Assembly: GCF_035825295.1 (NCBI RefSeq) | Contig: NZ_JAYMGI010000002.1 | Coordinates: 3,477,001-3,541,000 of the forward strand | Direction of reading: 5' to 3' | DNA from: Actinacidiphila sp. DG2A-62 | Lineage (GTDB): Bacteria > Actinomycetota > Actinomycetes > Streptomycetales > Streptomycetaceae | DNA: 64,000 nucleotides | Shown here: piece after piece, positions 1 through 11,152 of the stretch | Position numbering within the stretch: the stretch's first letter is position 1 | Layout of the letters: every line of letters starts with the position of its first letter | Program-made: the position numbers and the translations under genes | Notes under the pieces: model-generated | The model's database searches: none | The model's input: the letters and a program-made list of their open reading frames with translations, nothing else | What the model was told of the DNA's origin: nothing

Positions 1-195
1 CTGCGCCCGCAGCCGGGCGCGCATCGACAGCGCCGTGGCGAAGAGCGCGACCGCGATCAGCGCGAGCACGATCGGCGCGGCCACCGGCACCCGCGGCAGC
101 GTGCCGAGGGTGTCCCACAGCCGGGCGCCGGCCCACGCGATCACCAGCGCGACCACGAAGAGCCCCGCCAGCGTCCTGATCCTCAGCGTCCTCAC
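1..195 (-). CDS. DUF3180-family membrane protein (3' end cut by window edge)
   Basis: The reading frame starts at GTG (195) and runs off the left edge after 65 codons without a stop, so only the N-terminal part is present. Two hydrophobic segments are visible, around residues 9-25 and 38-56, consistent with the small DUF3180 membrane proteins. In streptomycetes a DUF3180 gene conventionally follows folK, and here it is the last visible gene of the folate operon. Its function is unknown; the family assignment rests on position and hydrophobic layout. Confidence 0.7.
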   Translation of the reverse strand, partial: MRTLRIRTLAGLFVVALVIAWAGARLWDTLGTLPRVPVAAPIVLALIAVALFATALSMRARLRAQ

Positions 196-248
196 CGCGT
201 CGCCCGCCTCCACACACGAATCTCACCTGGTCCCACGCGGACCAACGT

Positions 249-845
249 CTACTCCGGCAGTCGGAGTTCCACGTCGGCGCGCCGCCGCACGCCGCCGCGG
301 TCCACGGAAGCGGCCAGTTCCGCCACGCTGCCGCGGCCCGGCAGCACCGCGGCCGGCTGCACGTCGTGCCACGGTACGAGCACGAAGGCCCGCTCGTGGG
401 CCCGCGGGTGCGGCAGGGTCAGCCGGGGATCGTCGCGGACCGCGTCCTCGTACGCGACGATGTCCACGTCGATGGTCCGCGGCCCCCAGCGCTCGGAGCG
501 CACCCGCAGGAACGCCTCCTCGATGGCGTGGCCGCGCTCCAGCAGGTCCTCGGGCGGCAGGGTGGTGCGGACCAGCACGACGGCGTTGAAGTAGTCGGGC
601 TGGCTGCCGGCCGGCACGCCCCACGGCTCGGTCTGGTACACCGGCGAGACCGCCTTGACCCGCACGCCGGGGGTGTCCTCCAGCGCGTCGACCGCGCCCT
701 GGAGGGTCTCCAGCCGGTTGCCGAGGTTGCTGCCCAGCGCCAGGACCGCGGTCCTGGGGTTCTGCAGTGTGCTGTCCGCGGCGTCCACCGCGGCGGTGAC
801 GGCGTGCGGCACCGGCTGCACGGTCGGGTCGTTGTGGGGGGTCAC
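249..845 (-). CDS. folK: 2-amino-4-hydroxy-6-hydroxymethyldihydropteridine diphosphokinase
   Basis: This cytoplasmic enzyme transfers pyrophosphate from ATP to 6-hydroxymethyl-dihydropterin, the step just before dihydropteroate synthase in folate synthesis. The 198-residue protein has the N-terminal LALGSNLGNR motif (about residues 35-44), RWGPRTIDVDIV (about 119-130) carrying the metal-binding aspartates, and LPHPRAHERAFVLVPW (about 144-159). These are the family signatures in the right order. Its start overlaps the folB stop by four bases (ATGA), so the two are probably translationally coupled. The N-terminus is about 30 residues longer than in many homologues, so an internal start is possible. 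Confidence 0.95.
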   Translation of the reverse strand: MTPHNDPTVQPVPHAVTAAVDAADSTLQNPRTAVLALGSNLGNRLETLQGAVDALEDTPGVRVKAVSPVYQTEPWGVPAGSQPDYFNAVVLVRTTLPPEDLLERGHAIEEAFLRVRSERWGPRTIDVDIVAYEDAVRDDPRLTLPHPRAHERAFVLVPWHDVQPAAVLPGRGSVAELAASVDRGGVRRRADVELRLPE

Positions 846-1201
846 GGGCGACTCCGGGTGATGGTGACGGTCACGTCCTCGAAGGGCACGGCGATGGGCG
901 CGTCGGGCTTGTGCACGGTCACCTCCACCTCCTGGACCACCTCGTGCTCCAGACAGGTGTCGGCGATGCGCTGGGCGAGTGTCTCGATGAGGTTGACCGG
1001 CTCGCCGGCGACGACGGCCGCGACCTGCTCGGCCAGCACACCGTAGTGCACGGTCCGCTCCAGGTCGTCGTCCGCGGCGGCGGGACGGGTGTCCAGCCCG
1101 AGCACCAGGTCGACCACGAAGGTCTGCCCGTCCTCCCGCTCGTGCTGGAAGACCCCGTGGTGCCCGCGAGCGCTCAGCCCGCGCAGCGTGACTCGGTCCA
1201 C
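842..1201 (-). CDS. folB: Dihydroneopterin aldolase
   Basis: This enzyme cleaves 7,8-dihydroneopterin to 6-hydroxymethyl-dihydropterin and glycolaldehyde, the folate step before FolK. The 119-residue length is usual for the family. The N-terminal MDRVTLRGLSARGHHGVF segment, the central glutamate in VNLIETLAQRIAD (about residues 69-81) and the C-terminal VTVHKPDAPI match the conserved FolB framework. It sits between the NTF2-like gene and folK in one minus-strand operon, overlapping folK by four bases. Confidence 0.95.
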   Translation of the reverse strand: MDRVTLRGLSARGHHGVFQHEREDGQTFVVDLVLGLDTRPAAADDDLERTVHYGVLAEQVAAVVAGEPVNLIETLAQRIADTCLEHEVVQEVEVTVHKPDAPIAVPFEDVTVTITRSRP

Positions 1202-1265
1202 GACTCCACTCCTCCTCGCCTCGGCCCGGTCGCCGCGCCGGCCGGGCCCGGGGGACGAATCTACG

Positions 1266-1928
1266 TCACCGGTCCGCGCCGCCGGTCGGGGCGTCCGGGT
1301 CGTCCGGCCGGTCCGGGCCGTCCGGCCGGCCGGGACCGCCGGGGTCCCCCGGTCCGTCGGGGTCCCCCGGTCCGTCCGGCCCGTCCGGCCCGTCCAGATC
1401 GTCCAGGTCGTTCAGGTCCTTCAGGTCGTCCAGACCGTCCAGGTCGTCGAGGTCGTCGGCGTCGTCCGCCGGGACCTCGTCGTCCTCGTCCTCGTCGTCC
1501 TCGGCGAGCACCGGCGAGCCGTGGTGCGCCCACAGCCGCCAGCCCTCCGAGGTGCGGCGGAAGACGTTGGTGGCCACCACCAGGCCGCCGACCAGCGGTC
1601 CGGTGCTGCCGTCGTCCTCGGCCGGACCGCCGGTCAGGATGTTCTCGGTGCAGGTGACCAGCGCGGTGTCGCCGTCCACGGCGACCTCCACGTCGGTCAG
1701 GAAGAACTGGATGTACTCCGTGTTCGCCATGATCAGCGCGAACGAGCGCATCACCTCGCGGCGGCCGCGCAGCGCGGGCCAGCCGGGGTGGACGACGGTC
1801 ACCGACTCGGCCAGCGGCCCGGTCAGCACGACCTTCTCCAGCGCGTCCAGGTCGGAGGTCTCGATCGCGTCGTAGAACGCCTGGTTGGCCCGCTCTGCGG
1901 CGCGCGCCTCGGCGGTGCGCGCCGTCAC
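1266..1928 (-). CDS. NTF2-like (SnoaL-type) protein with long acidic repeat tail
   Basis: The first 135 or so residues look like a nuclear-transport-factor-2 fold: an N-terminal helix, then strands around VTVVHPGWPALRGRREVM and a C-terminal strand region ending GWRLWAHHGSPV. Genes of this type commonly sit between folP and folB in Streptomyces; the function is unknown. The remaining roughly 80 residues are low complexity, first an Asp-Asp-Leu triplet repeat (around residues 150-175) and then Asp/Gly/Pro repeats, which is unusual. The GTG start (1928) overlaps the folP stop by four bases, indicating coupling. The tail could be partly an artefact of an indel, but the frame closes cleanly before folB. 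Confidence 0.8.
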   Translation of the reverse strand: MTARTAEARAAERANQAFYDAIETSDLDALEKVVLTGPLAESVTVVHPGWPALRGRREVMRSFALIMANTEYIQFFLTDVEVAVDGDTALVTCTENILTGGPAEDDGSTGPLVGGLVVATNVFRRTSEGWRLWAHHGSPVLAEDDEDEDDEVPADDADDLDDLDGLDDLKDLNDLDDLDGPDGPDGPGDPDGPGDPGGPGRPDGPDRPDDPDAPTGGADR

Positions 1929-2946
1929 CGCGCTCCCCCGCCGGGGGCCGTACGCCCCGCCGCGCCGCCGGACTCCCCCGGACCGCCGGACTCCCCCGGA
2001 CCGCCGGGCTCCCCCAGACCGCCGGAGCCCGCAGCGTCCGCGTCGTCGGCACTGTCCGCACCGCCCGCACCGCCCGCGGCCTCGATCGCGCGGGCGACCC
2101 GTACCGCGTCCGCGCTGGCGCGCACCTGGTGGACGCGGACCGCCCAGGCGCCCTCGCGGGCGGCGATCGCGGTGACCGCGGCGGTGGCAGCGTCGCGCAT
2201 CCGGCAGGCGGCGGCGTGCCGGCGCCGCCGGCCAGGACGCGGCCGAGGAACCGCTTGCGGGAGGCGGCGACCAGCAGCGGCCGGCCCAGGCCGCGCAGTT
2301 CGCCCAGGTGGGCCAGGAGCGCCAGGTCGTGCTCGGCGGTCTTGGCGAAGCCCAGGCCCGGGTCGATCACGATCCGCTCGGGGTCGACGCCGCCGTCCAC
2401 CGCGCGGTACAGGCCCTCGCGCAGTTCGGCCAGGACCTCGGCGAGCACGTCGGAGTAGACCGCGCGGTTGTTCATGTCGATGCTCTGGCCGCGCCAGTGC
2501 ATCACCATGAACGGCACCCGCGCGGCGGCCACCACCGGGATCATGCCCGGGTCGGACAGGCCGCCGCTGACGTCGTTGACCATCGTGGCGCCGGCCGCGA
2601 GCGCCTGCTCGGCGACCTCGGCGCGCATGGTGTCGACACTCACCAGGACGCCGGCCGCGGCCAGTTCGCGGACCACCGGGACCACCCGGCGCAGCTCCTC
2701 GGCGGGCGGCACGCGGGTGGCGCCCGGCCGGGTGGACTCGCCGCCCACGTCGACCAGGTCGGCGCCCTGCGCCACCAGGTCCAGGCCGTGCTTGACGGCC
2801 AGCTCCGGGTCGAACCACTGCCCGCCGTCGGAGAACGAGTCGGGAGTGACGTTCACCACGCCCATGACCGCGCAGCGGTCCCACTCCGGCAGCCCGAGGG
2901 GCCCGGACCGGCCGGGCGGGGCGCTCCGCCCCTGTGACGTACTCAT
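1925..2946 (-). pseudogene. folP: Dihydropteroate synthase, reading frame broken once as read
   Basis: Dihydropteroate synthase joins 6-hydroxymethyl-dihydropterin pyrophosphate with p-aminobenzoate and is the sulfonamide target. From 2946 the frame shows GVVNVTPDSFSDGG (about residues 29-42), DVGGESTRPGA, VSVDTMRAEVA, MVNDVSGG, PFMVMH and ASRKRFLGRVL, all family signatures. After about 2205 the conserved C-terminus (MRDAATAAVTAIA, then WAVRVHQVRA) continues in a different frame down to the stop at 1925. One missing base near 2201-2210 explains this. Because both halves are perfectly conserved and the downstream coupling (GTGA overlap) is intact, I favour an assembly indel over a true null allele. 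Confidence 0.85.
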
Positions 2947-3064
2947 GCGCCCAGCGTACGGGGCCGCGCCCGGCGCCCGGCGTCTCCCCGGGCTCCGCGC
3001 GGGGCGCCCGGCCGGCCCGCCCGGCGCCGCCCGCCGGGCCGGTCGGGCGGCGCCGCACGGCCGG

Positions 3065-4960
3065 TCAGGCCACGTTGCGGCCCACCGGGGTGCGCTTGCC
3101 GGCCGCCGGCTCCGCGTAGGGCTCGGGCGCGGCGGCGTACCCGCTCTGCCGGCGGTGCGGCGGGCGCTTGGCGCGGCCGGGCAGGAACCGCTGGACCGCG
3201 GCGGGCAGCGGCAGCGCCAGCGTCACGAACCCCTCGGCCTGCATGATCGCGAAGCCGATCCGCGGCAGGTCGCGGGAGTTGCGGAAGACCAGGAACCGCG
3301 GCACCCACTCGGGCTGGAACTTGGCGTTGAACTTGTACAGCGACTCGATCTGGAACCAGCGGGACAGGAACACCAGCAGCCCGCGCCAGCCGCGCAGCAC
3401 CGGGCCGGCGCCGATCCGCTCGCCGCGGGCCAGCGCCGAGCGGAACATCGCGAAGTTCAGCGACACCCGGGTCACCCCGAGCGCCGGGGCCTCCTGGAGG
3501 GCGGCGACGATCAGCAGCTCGTTCAGGCCCGGGTCGGCGGAGCGGTCGCGGCGCATCAGCTCCAGCGACATGCCGTCAGGACCCCACGGCACGAAGTGCA
3601 GCACCGCGCGCAGGTCGCCGAGTTCGGGGTGCGGGGCGCCGGGCTCGCGCTCCTTGTGGGCGGTGACCACCACGCAGTCGCCGTCGGCCTCCTCGCCGAA
3701 CCGGCCGAGCGCCATGGAGAAGCCGCGCTCGGTGTCGGTGCCGCGCCAGGCGTCGGCGGCCAGCCGCACCTGCTGCCGCTCGTCCTCGGTCAGCTCGCGC
3801 ACCCGGCGCACCCGGCAGACGTAGCCGGCCCGCTCGATGCGCTTGACCATCTGCCGGACGTTGCGCATCGCGCGGCCGGTGAGGGTGAAGTCGGCGGTGT
3901 GCACGATCGCCTCGTCGCCCAGCTCCAGCGCGTCCAGGCCGGTCTCGCGGGTCCACACCTCGCCGCCGGTCTCGCTGCAGCCGACCACCGCGGGCAGCCA
4001 GGCGTGCGCGCGGGCCAGCTCCATGTAGCGCTCGATGGCGCCGGGCCACGCCTCGACATCGCCGATCGGGTCGCCGCCGGCCAGCATCACGCCGGACACC
4101 ACGCGGTAGCAGATCGCGGCCTTGCCGCTGGCCGAGAAGACCACCGACTTGTCGCGGCGCAGCGCGAAGTGGCCGAGCGAGTCGCGGGCGCCGTGCCGGG
4201 CCAGCAGGGCGCGCAGCCGGGCCTCGTCCTCCTCGCCCAGCTCGGCGACCGGCCGGGCCGGGCGCAGCAGCAGGTAGAGGGTGGAGCAGGCGATGAGCAG
4301 GCCGAGGCCGCCGAGCGAGTAGGCGACCAGGTCGCTGACCCGGTCGCTGGTGTACGACACCGGGCCCTCGAAGCCGAACAGGCCGTAGAGCACGTGCTGG
4401 CAGCGGTCGGCGAAGCCGGGCTCGCCGCGCTCGGAGGCCGGGTGGGCGCTGGTGATGACCAGGCCGAGGGCGAAGGCGAAGAGGCTCAGGCCGACGAAGT
4501 TGGCCGCGGCCCGCCAGCGGGTGCGCGGGTCGGACAGCGCGGTGAACTGGCCGCGGTGGCGTACCAAGAGCCCCAGCAGCACCAGGGAGACGACGGCGCC
4601 GAAGACCGAGTGGCGGTAGATCAGCTGGGTGGCAGCGCCGACCGGCAGCAGCAGCACCGCGGCCCACCAGGCGCGCCGCTTACCGCGTTTGAGCGCGTGC
4701 GCCAGCATCAGCAGCAGGATGCCGGTGACCACCGAGGTGGCCGCGGCCAGGGTGCTGACGGTGCCGGGGAAGAGGGCGGCGAGGTGGTGCATCCGCCCGT
4801 TGCGGAACGCGGGGAAGACCGCGGAGACCACGTCGAGCAGTCCGATGACGGCGGCGGCGGTGCCCATGATCCGGGGGACGGCCGAGGGGCGCAGCGGCCC
4901 CCGCCGCCACTTCGGCTCGACGCGGTCGGCCACACGGTCGCAGCTGCGGTCAGCCGACAC
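3065..4960 (-). CDS. MprF-like phosphatidylglycerol lysyltransferase-domain protein
   Basis: This 631-residue protein has an N-terminal half (about residues 30-230) with about six hydrophobic segments and a soluble C-terminal half of the DUF2156/GNAT-like type that transfers aminoacyl groups to phosphatidylglycerol in MprF proteins. Visible family features include the VFSASGKAAICYRVV strand, the GGDPIG turn and the LYKFNAKFQPEWVPRFLVF stretch near the C-terminus. It is shorter than full MprF, which has more membrane segments, as is common in actinobacteria. It lies between the folate operon and a divergent esterase gene. Substrate specificity cannot be read from sequence. Confidence 0.85.
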   Translation of the reverse strand: MSADRSCDRVADRVEPKWRRGPLRPSAVPRIMGTAAAVIGLLDVVSAVFPAFRNGRMHHLAALFPGTVSTLAAATSVVTGILLLMLAHALKRGKRRAWWAAVLLLPVGAATQLIYRHSVFGAVVSLVLLGLLVRHRGQFTALSDPRTRWRAAANFVGLSLFAFALGLVITSAHPASERGEPGFADRCQHVLYGLFGFEGPVSYTSDRVSDLVAYSLGGLGLLIACSTLYLLLRPARPVAELGEEDEARLRALLARHGARDSLGHFALRRDKSVVFSASGKAAICYRVVSGVMLAGGDPIGDVEAWPGAIERYMELARAHAWLPAVVGCSETGGEVWTRETGLDALELGDEAIVHTADFTLTGRAMRNVRQMVKRIERAGYVCRVRRVRELTEDERQQVRLAADAWRGTDTERGFSMALGRFGEEADGDCVVVTAHKEREPGAPHPELGDLRAVLHFVPWGPDGMSLELMRRDRSADPGLNELLIVAALQEAPALGVTRVSLNFAMFRSALARGERIGAGPVLRGWRGLLVFLSRWFQIESLYKFNAKFQPEWVPRFLVFRNSRDLPRIGFAIMQAEGFVTLALPLPAAVQRFLPGRAKRPPHRRQSGYAAAPEPYAEPAAGKRTPVGRNVA

Positions 4961-5170
4961 GTCGTGCCTCCTGCGGAACCCGGACCGGGCTTTCGCCCTC
5001 TACCTGTACAGACATGGGTCACCAAACCCCAATAACACCGGGAATCACGGGACATGGCCCGCAATCTGCTCCAGTCACGAATAATATGCGCCCTCTAGGA
5101 CGGGAAGCGGGGGTCTCGGGTTCCGTCCCGGTGGGCGCACTTGGCCGACACGGAAAGTACACCTGCCGAC

Positions 5171-6415
5171 ATGGGTCTCACGAGTAAGAAGGTCCTCCTC
5201 CTCGCCGCGGTGCTGGCGGTGGTGCTCTTCGGGCTGACGGTGTGGCTGTGGCCACGGCTGTCGCGCAGAGGCGTGGCCCCGGTGCTCGGCAGAGTGGGGA
5301 TACTCGTGGCCACCCAACTGTCCCTGATCGCCGCGCTGGGCCTGGTCGCCAACTACAACTTCGGGTTCTACGGCTCCTGGGCGGACCTGTTCGGGCAGGA
5401 GACGGCGCCGGGCGTCGTGGTGGACCACAGCAACGGCGGGGCGGCGGAGCAGCTGCGGGTGATGCGGACGCTGGCGGTGAACACGCCCGGCGGCGGGGTG
5501 CCGCGGCTCGGCGGTCAGATCCAGAAGGTCCAGGTCAGCGGCCCGAGGTCGGGCATCAGCAGCACGGCGTACGTCTATCTGCCGCCCGAGTACTTCCGCG
5601 AGCCGCAGCGGGTCTTCCCCGCCACCTTGGTGCTGACCGGCTACCCGGGGATCGCCGAGTCGCTGTACAAGCACCTGAAGTACCCGACGATCGCGGCGCA
5701 GCAGGTCCGCAAGGGCCAGGCGCAGCCGATGGTCCTGGTGATGATGCGGCCGACGGTGGCGCCGCCGCGGGACACCGAGTGCATGAACGTGCCCGGCGGT
5801 CCGCAGACCGAGACGTTCTTCGCGAAGGACCTGCGGGCGGCGATGCTGGCGCACTACCGCATCGGCCGGGGCGGCGGCAGCTGGGGCGTGATCGGCGACT
5901 CCACCGGCGGCTACTGCGCGCTGAAGCTGACCCTGGAGGACCCGCAGGACTTCTCGGCGGGCGTCGGCCTGTCACCGGACTACGCGGCGCCGAAGGACCC
6001 GACGACCGGCGACCTGTTCGGCGGCAGCAAGGCGGTGCGCCGGGAGAACGACCTGGCCTGGCGGCTGCAACACCTGCCGCAGCCGCCGGTGAGCCTGCTG
6101 GTGACCACCAGCCGGCACGGCGAGAAGAACTACCGGGCCACGATGCGCTTCATCAGCCTGGTGAAGGGGCCGACCCGGATCTCCTCGATCATCCTGGCCA
6201 GCGGCGGGCACAACTTCACCACCTGGTCGCGGGAGATCCCGCCGGCGCTGCGCTGGCTCTCCTCGCGGCTGGTGCCGGACGCCCGCCCGGTCACGGTGCC
6301 GGCCGGGCCGGCCGCGGCGCGGCCCACCACGGCGGTCACGGCGGCGCCCGCCACGCCCCGCCGCACGGGACACACACCCCGCCGCCGGTGCTGCCGGGCG
6401 GCACGCAGCCGGTGA
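5171..6415 (+). CDS. Membrane-anchored alpha/beta-hydrolase (esterase family)
   Basis: This 414-residue protein starts with two hydrophobic segments (about residues 8-25 and 42-60), suggesting anchoring in the membrane with the catalytic domain outside. The domain resembles the PF00756 esterase family: a YVYLPPEYF strand, nucleophile elbow GDSTGG with Ser near residue 244, and a histidine in ASGGHNFTTW. A TTG 30 bases upstream (5141) is in frame, but the ATG at 5171 gives the N-terminus typical of actinobacterial relatives and follows a GGAAAG sequence. Members include mycolyltransferase-like and general esterases; the substrate is unknown. Confidence 0.8.
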   Translation: MGLTSKKVLLLAAVLAVVLFGLTVWLWPRLSRRGVAPVLGRVGILVATQLSLIAALGLVANYNFGFYGSWADLFGQETAPGVVVDHSNGGAAEQLRVMRTLAVNTPGGGVPRLGGQIQKVQVSGPRSGISSTAYVYLPPEYFREPQRVFPATLVLTGYPGIAESLYKHLKYPTIAAQQVRKGQAQPMVLVMMRPTVAPPRDTECMNVPGGPQTETFFAKDLRAAMLAHYRIGRGGGSWGVIGDSTGGYCALKLTLEDPQDFSAGVGLSPDYAAPKDPTTGDLFGGSKAVRRENDLAWRLQHLPQPPVSLLVTTSRHGEKNYRATMRFISLVKGPTRISSIILASGGHNFTTWSREIPPALRWLSSRLVPDARPVTVPAGPAAARPTTAVTAAPATPRRTGHTPRRRCCRAARSR

Positions 6416-6549
6416 CGCGGGCGGCCGGGCGGTGAGGGGCAGCCGCCAAGGGCGGCGCGGAGCGGCAGTCAGCGGCGGCGCGGGGCGGCCCGGCGGCCCG
6501 GGGCGGCTCAGTGGCGGCGCAGGGCGGCCCGGTGCCGGCGCGGGGCGGC

Positions 6550-7155
6550 TCAGTGGCCGATGATCAGGCTCATCGCCTCGGAGCGGGTCGCGGGGTCGCG
6601 CAGCTGCCCGCGCACCGCGGAGGTGATGGTCTTGGCGCCGGGCTTGCGCACCCCGCGCATCGTCATGCACATGTGCTCGCACTCGACCACGACGATGACC
6701 CCGCGCGGCTCCAGGATGCGCATCAGCGCGTCCGCGACCTGCGTGGTGAGACGCTCCTGCACCTGCGGCCTGCGGGCGTACACGTCGACCAGGCGGGCCA
6801 GCTTGGACAGGCCGGTGATCTTGCCGCTGGTGGACGGGATGTAGCCGATGTGCGCGACGCCGACGAACGGCACCAGGTGGTGCTCGCAGGAGGACATCAC
6901 CTCGATGTCCTTCACCAGCACCATCTCGTCGTGTCCCAGGTCGAAGGTGGTGGTCAGGACGTCCTCCGGCTGCTGCCAGAGCCCGGCGAATATCTCCCGG
7001 TAGGCGCGGGCCACCCGCGAGGGCGTCTCGCGCAGCCCCTCGCGGTCGGGGTCCTCGCCCACCGCGATCAGCAGCTCGCGGATCGCGGCCTCGGCCCGCT
7101 TCTCGTCGAACTCGCCGGGCGTGATCTCCCCGTCGAGCGTCACGGGATCGGTCAT
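6550..7155 (-). CDS. folE: GTP cyclohydrolase I
   Basis: This enzyme converts GTP to 7,8-dihydroneopterin triphosphate, the first committed folate step, so it feeds the folB/folK/folP operon elsewhere in the window. The 201-residue protein carries zinc and active-site motifs [10 protein letters not shown] (about residues 76-85) and ECEHMCM (about 149-155), plus the conserved [10 protein letters not shown] helix. The ATG at 7155 is preceded by a GAGG sequence; an in-frame upstream start at 7260 adds 35 residues without family resemblance and was not used. It lies just downstream of ftsH, with a terminator-like hairpin between them. Confidence 0.96.
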   Translation of the reverse strand: MTDPVTLDGEITPGEFDEKRAEAAIRELLIAVGEDPDREGLRETPSRVARAYREIFAGLWQQPEDVLTTTFDLGHDEMVLVKDIEVMSSCEHHLVPFVGVAHIGYIPSTSGKITGLSKLARLVDVYARRPQVQERLTTQVADALMRILEPRGVIVVVECEHMCMTMRGVRKPGAKTITSAVRGQLRDPATRSEAMSLIIGH

Positions 7156-7242
7156 GAGTGCCTCGTTTCGTGTCCTGCCATGGCCGTCGGTCACCGCCAT
7201 GGAACGCCGTGCGCCTGCCACGGTCGGGCCATGGCCGAAAAG

Positions 7243-7276
7243 CAGCGGCCCCGAGGTCATAACCCCGGGGCCGCTG
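7243..7276 (-). terminator. Hairpin terminator after ftsH
   Basis: Arms CAGCGGCCCCG (7243-7253) and CGGGGCCGCTG (7266-7276) are a perfect 11-bp inverted repeat with a 12-base loop. It lies 18 bases beyond the ftsH stop and upstream of the folE start, so it probably ends ftsH transcription. There is no long T run, as is usual in streptomycetes. Confidence 0.6.
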
Positions 7277-7293
7277 ACCGCATTCCGATGGGC

Positions 7294-9339
<2,046 letters not shown>

Positions 9340-9414
9340 CCATGCGGGGCGGTCACGCCCCGTCCCTCCTGCCACAGTGAGGCACGGCCGCCCGTTGGCG
9401 ACCGGTGCATCCGG

Positions 9415-9442
9415 TGTATTGACCCGACTGTATTGACCCGAC
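9415..9442 (-). promoter_or_regulatory. Tandem 14-bp direct repeat upstream of ftsH
   Basis: TGTATTGACCCGAC occurs twice back to back (9415-9428 and 9429-9442), 76 bases upstream of the ftsH start. The repeats are AT-richer than their surroundings and lie in the hpt-ftsH intergenic region (9340-9573), where the ftsH promoter must be. A regulator binding site or duplicated promoter element is inferred, not shown. Confidence 0.4.
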
Positions 9443-9573
9443 CTTCGGACGGTACCTCAGCATTGTCACCCGAGGCTGCCGCAGACCGTTAACAATCCCG
9501 CTTTCCCCTGCTCCAACGGCGGAAAACCGGTCCTGGTTCCCCGCCTGCGCCGGCGCGGGGTCCGGAGGGCGGG

Positions 9574-10128
9574 TCAGCCGCCGTAGACGTGCGGCGCGAG
9601 GGTGCCGACGAACGGGAGATTGCGGTACTTCTCGGCGTAGTCCAGGCCGTATCCGACGACGAACTCGCTCGGGATGTCGAAGCCAGTGTATTTGACATCG
9701 ATCCGGACCTTGGCGGCCTCGGGCTTGCGCAGCAGGGTGCACACCTCCAGCGAGGCGGGGCCGCGCGAGCCGAGGTTGCTGATGAGCCAGGAGAGGGTCA
9801 GCCCGGAGTCGATGATGTCCTCGACGATGAGCACGTGACGGCCGGCGATGTCGGTGTCCAGGTCCTTCAGGATGCGCACCACGCCGGAGGACTTGGTGCC
9901 GGCGCCGTAGGAGGACACCGCCATCCAGTCCATCGTGACGTTGCTCGACAGGGCGCGGGCCAGGTCGGCCATCACCATGACGGCGCCCTTGAGCACGCCG
10001 ACGATCAGCAGGTCCTTCCCCGCGTAGTCCCGGTCGATCTCGGCGGCCAGCTGCACCAGCTTCGCGTCGATCTCTGCCTTGGAGATGAGCACCTTCTCGA
10101 GGTCGGCGCCCATGTCGTTCTCGTTCAC
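9574..10128 (-). CDS. hpt: Hypoxanthine phosphoribosyltransferase
   Basis: This purine-salvage enzyme joins hypoxanthine or guanine with PRPP to make IMP or GMP in the cytoplasm. The 184-residue protein has the PRPP-binding signature VLIVEDIIDSGLTL (about residues 103-116), the metal/pyrophosphate loop LLIVGVLKGA and the C-terminal FVVGYGLDYAEKYRNLP. The start is uncertain: GTG at 10128 places it 28 bases after the tilS stop; ATG at 10113 and a start at 10185 overlapping tilS are possible. The order tilS-hpt-ftsH is the usual actinobacterial one and suggests co-transcription with tilS. Confidence 0.95.
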   Translation of the reverse strand: MNENDMGADLEKVLISKAEIDAKLVQLAAEIDRDYAGKDLLIVGVLKGAVMVMADLARALSSNVTMDWMAVSSYGAGTKSSGVVRILKDLDTDIAGRHVLIVEDIIDSGLTLSWLISNLGSRGPASLEVCTLLRKPEAAKVRIDVKYTGFDIPSEFVVGYGLDYAEKYRNLPFVGTLAPHVYGG

Positions 10129-10156
10129 TACGCGGTACGTCCCTAGGTCTGCGGCT

Positions 10157-11152
10157 CTACGACGGCGAGAAGACCAGTCTGCCATCCGACCTGCGGACGC
10201 TGACTCCGCCCGGCAGGTTGAGCGCTTTCTGCCCGTGCCAGTCGGTGACCAGGCGATCGACCTCCTCGATGTGGCGGGCGAACAGGAAGCCGGGGGGCGA
10301 GCCGGCGGCGACCGCGGCGCGGCGCAGCACCCGGCGGCGGACCGCGGCGGGCAGGCCGTACAGCCGCAGCGCGTCCAGGCTGCCGTCGTCGGCCAGCGCG
10401 TCGCGCTCGGCGTCGGCGGCCCACTGGTCGAGCGCGTCGGCGTCGTCCCTGGACAGCTGGGCGGTCCTGGCCAGCGCCTCGACGACGCCCTTGCCGAGGG
10501 ACTTCTCCAGCACCGGCAGCGCCTCGTGGCGGACCCGGGAGCGGGTGTACGCGGGGTCGTGGTTGTGCGGGTCCTCCCACACGGTGATGCCCTGGGCCAG
10601 GCAGCCCTGGCGGACGGTGTCGCGGTCCAGCAGCAGGAAGGGGCGGCGGTAACGGCCGCCGACGCCGGAGACGGCGGCCATGCCGGACAGCGAGCGGGTG
10701 CCGGAGCCGCGGGCGAGCGCGAGCAGCACGGTCTCGGCCTGGTCGTCGCGGGTGTGGCCGAGCAGGACCGCGGCGGCGCCGCGGCGTTCGGCGGTGGCGT
10801 CCAGCGCGGCGTAGCGGGCCTCGCGGGCGGCGGCCTCGGGGCCGCCCTGGCGGCCGACGGTCACGCCGACGGCGTCGACCGGGTCGAGCCCGAGGGCGCG
10901 CAGCCGGGCAGCGACCTCCTCGGCGCGGACGTCGGAGCCGGCCTGCAGGCCGTGGTCGACGGTGACGGCTCCGGCGCGCACGCCGAGCCGGGGGGCCTCG
11001 AAGGCGAGGGCGGCGCCCAGGGCCATCGAGTCGGCGCCGCCGCTGCACGCGGCGAGCACCAGGGGGTGGAGTTCGGTGGTCGCGGTCAGCACGTCGTGCA
11101 GCACGCGGCGGACCGCCAGGCGTATCGCCGCGACCGTGGGGTGCGGTCCCAT
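10157..11152 (-). CDS. tilS: tRNA(Ile)-lysidine synthetase
   Basis: TilS modifies cytidine 34 of the tRNA-Ile CAU anticodon with lysine, changing its codon and amino-acid identity, and is essential in bacteria. The 332-residue protein has the PP-loop ATP motif SGGADS (residues 37-42), followed by the [14 protein letters not shown] and [20 protein letters not shown] motifs typical of the family. The chosen ATG at 11152 is preceded by AGGAGGG at good spacing; longer in-frame starts up to 11290 lack such a site. It is upstream of hpt and ftsH on the same strand. Confidence 0.94.
   Translation of the reverse strand: MGPHPTVAAIRLAVRRVLHDVLTATTELHPLVLAACSGGADSMALGAALAFEAPRLGVRAGAVTVDHGLQAGSDVRAEEVAARLRALGLDPVDAVGVTVGRQGGPEAAAREARYAALDATAERRGAAAVLLGHTRDDQAETVLLALARGSGTRSLSGMAAVSGVGGRYRRPFLLLDRDTVRQGCLAQGITVWEDPHNHDPAYTRSRVRHEALPVLEKSLGKGVVEALARTAQLSRDDADALDQWAADAERDALADDGSLDALRLYGLPAAVRRRVLRRAAVAAGSPPGFLFARHIEEVDRLVTDWHGQKALNLPGGVSVRRSDGRLVFSPS

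Noticed and set aside
1261..2946. A 561-residue open frame joining folP with downstream sequence
   Set aside because: It arises only because the folP frameshift leads into a frame without stops; the second half has no DHPS similarity and overlaps the NTF2-like gene.
2468..5035. Long plus-strand open frame of 855 codons
   Set aside because: It is antisense to folP and the MprF-like gene and has a composition typical of high-GC shadow frames (Gly, Arg, Ala, Gln and His rich, no recognisable domains).
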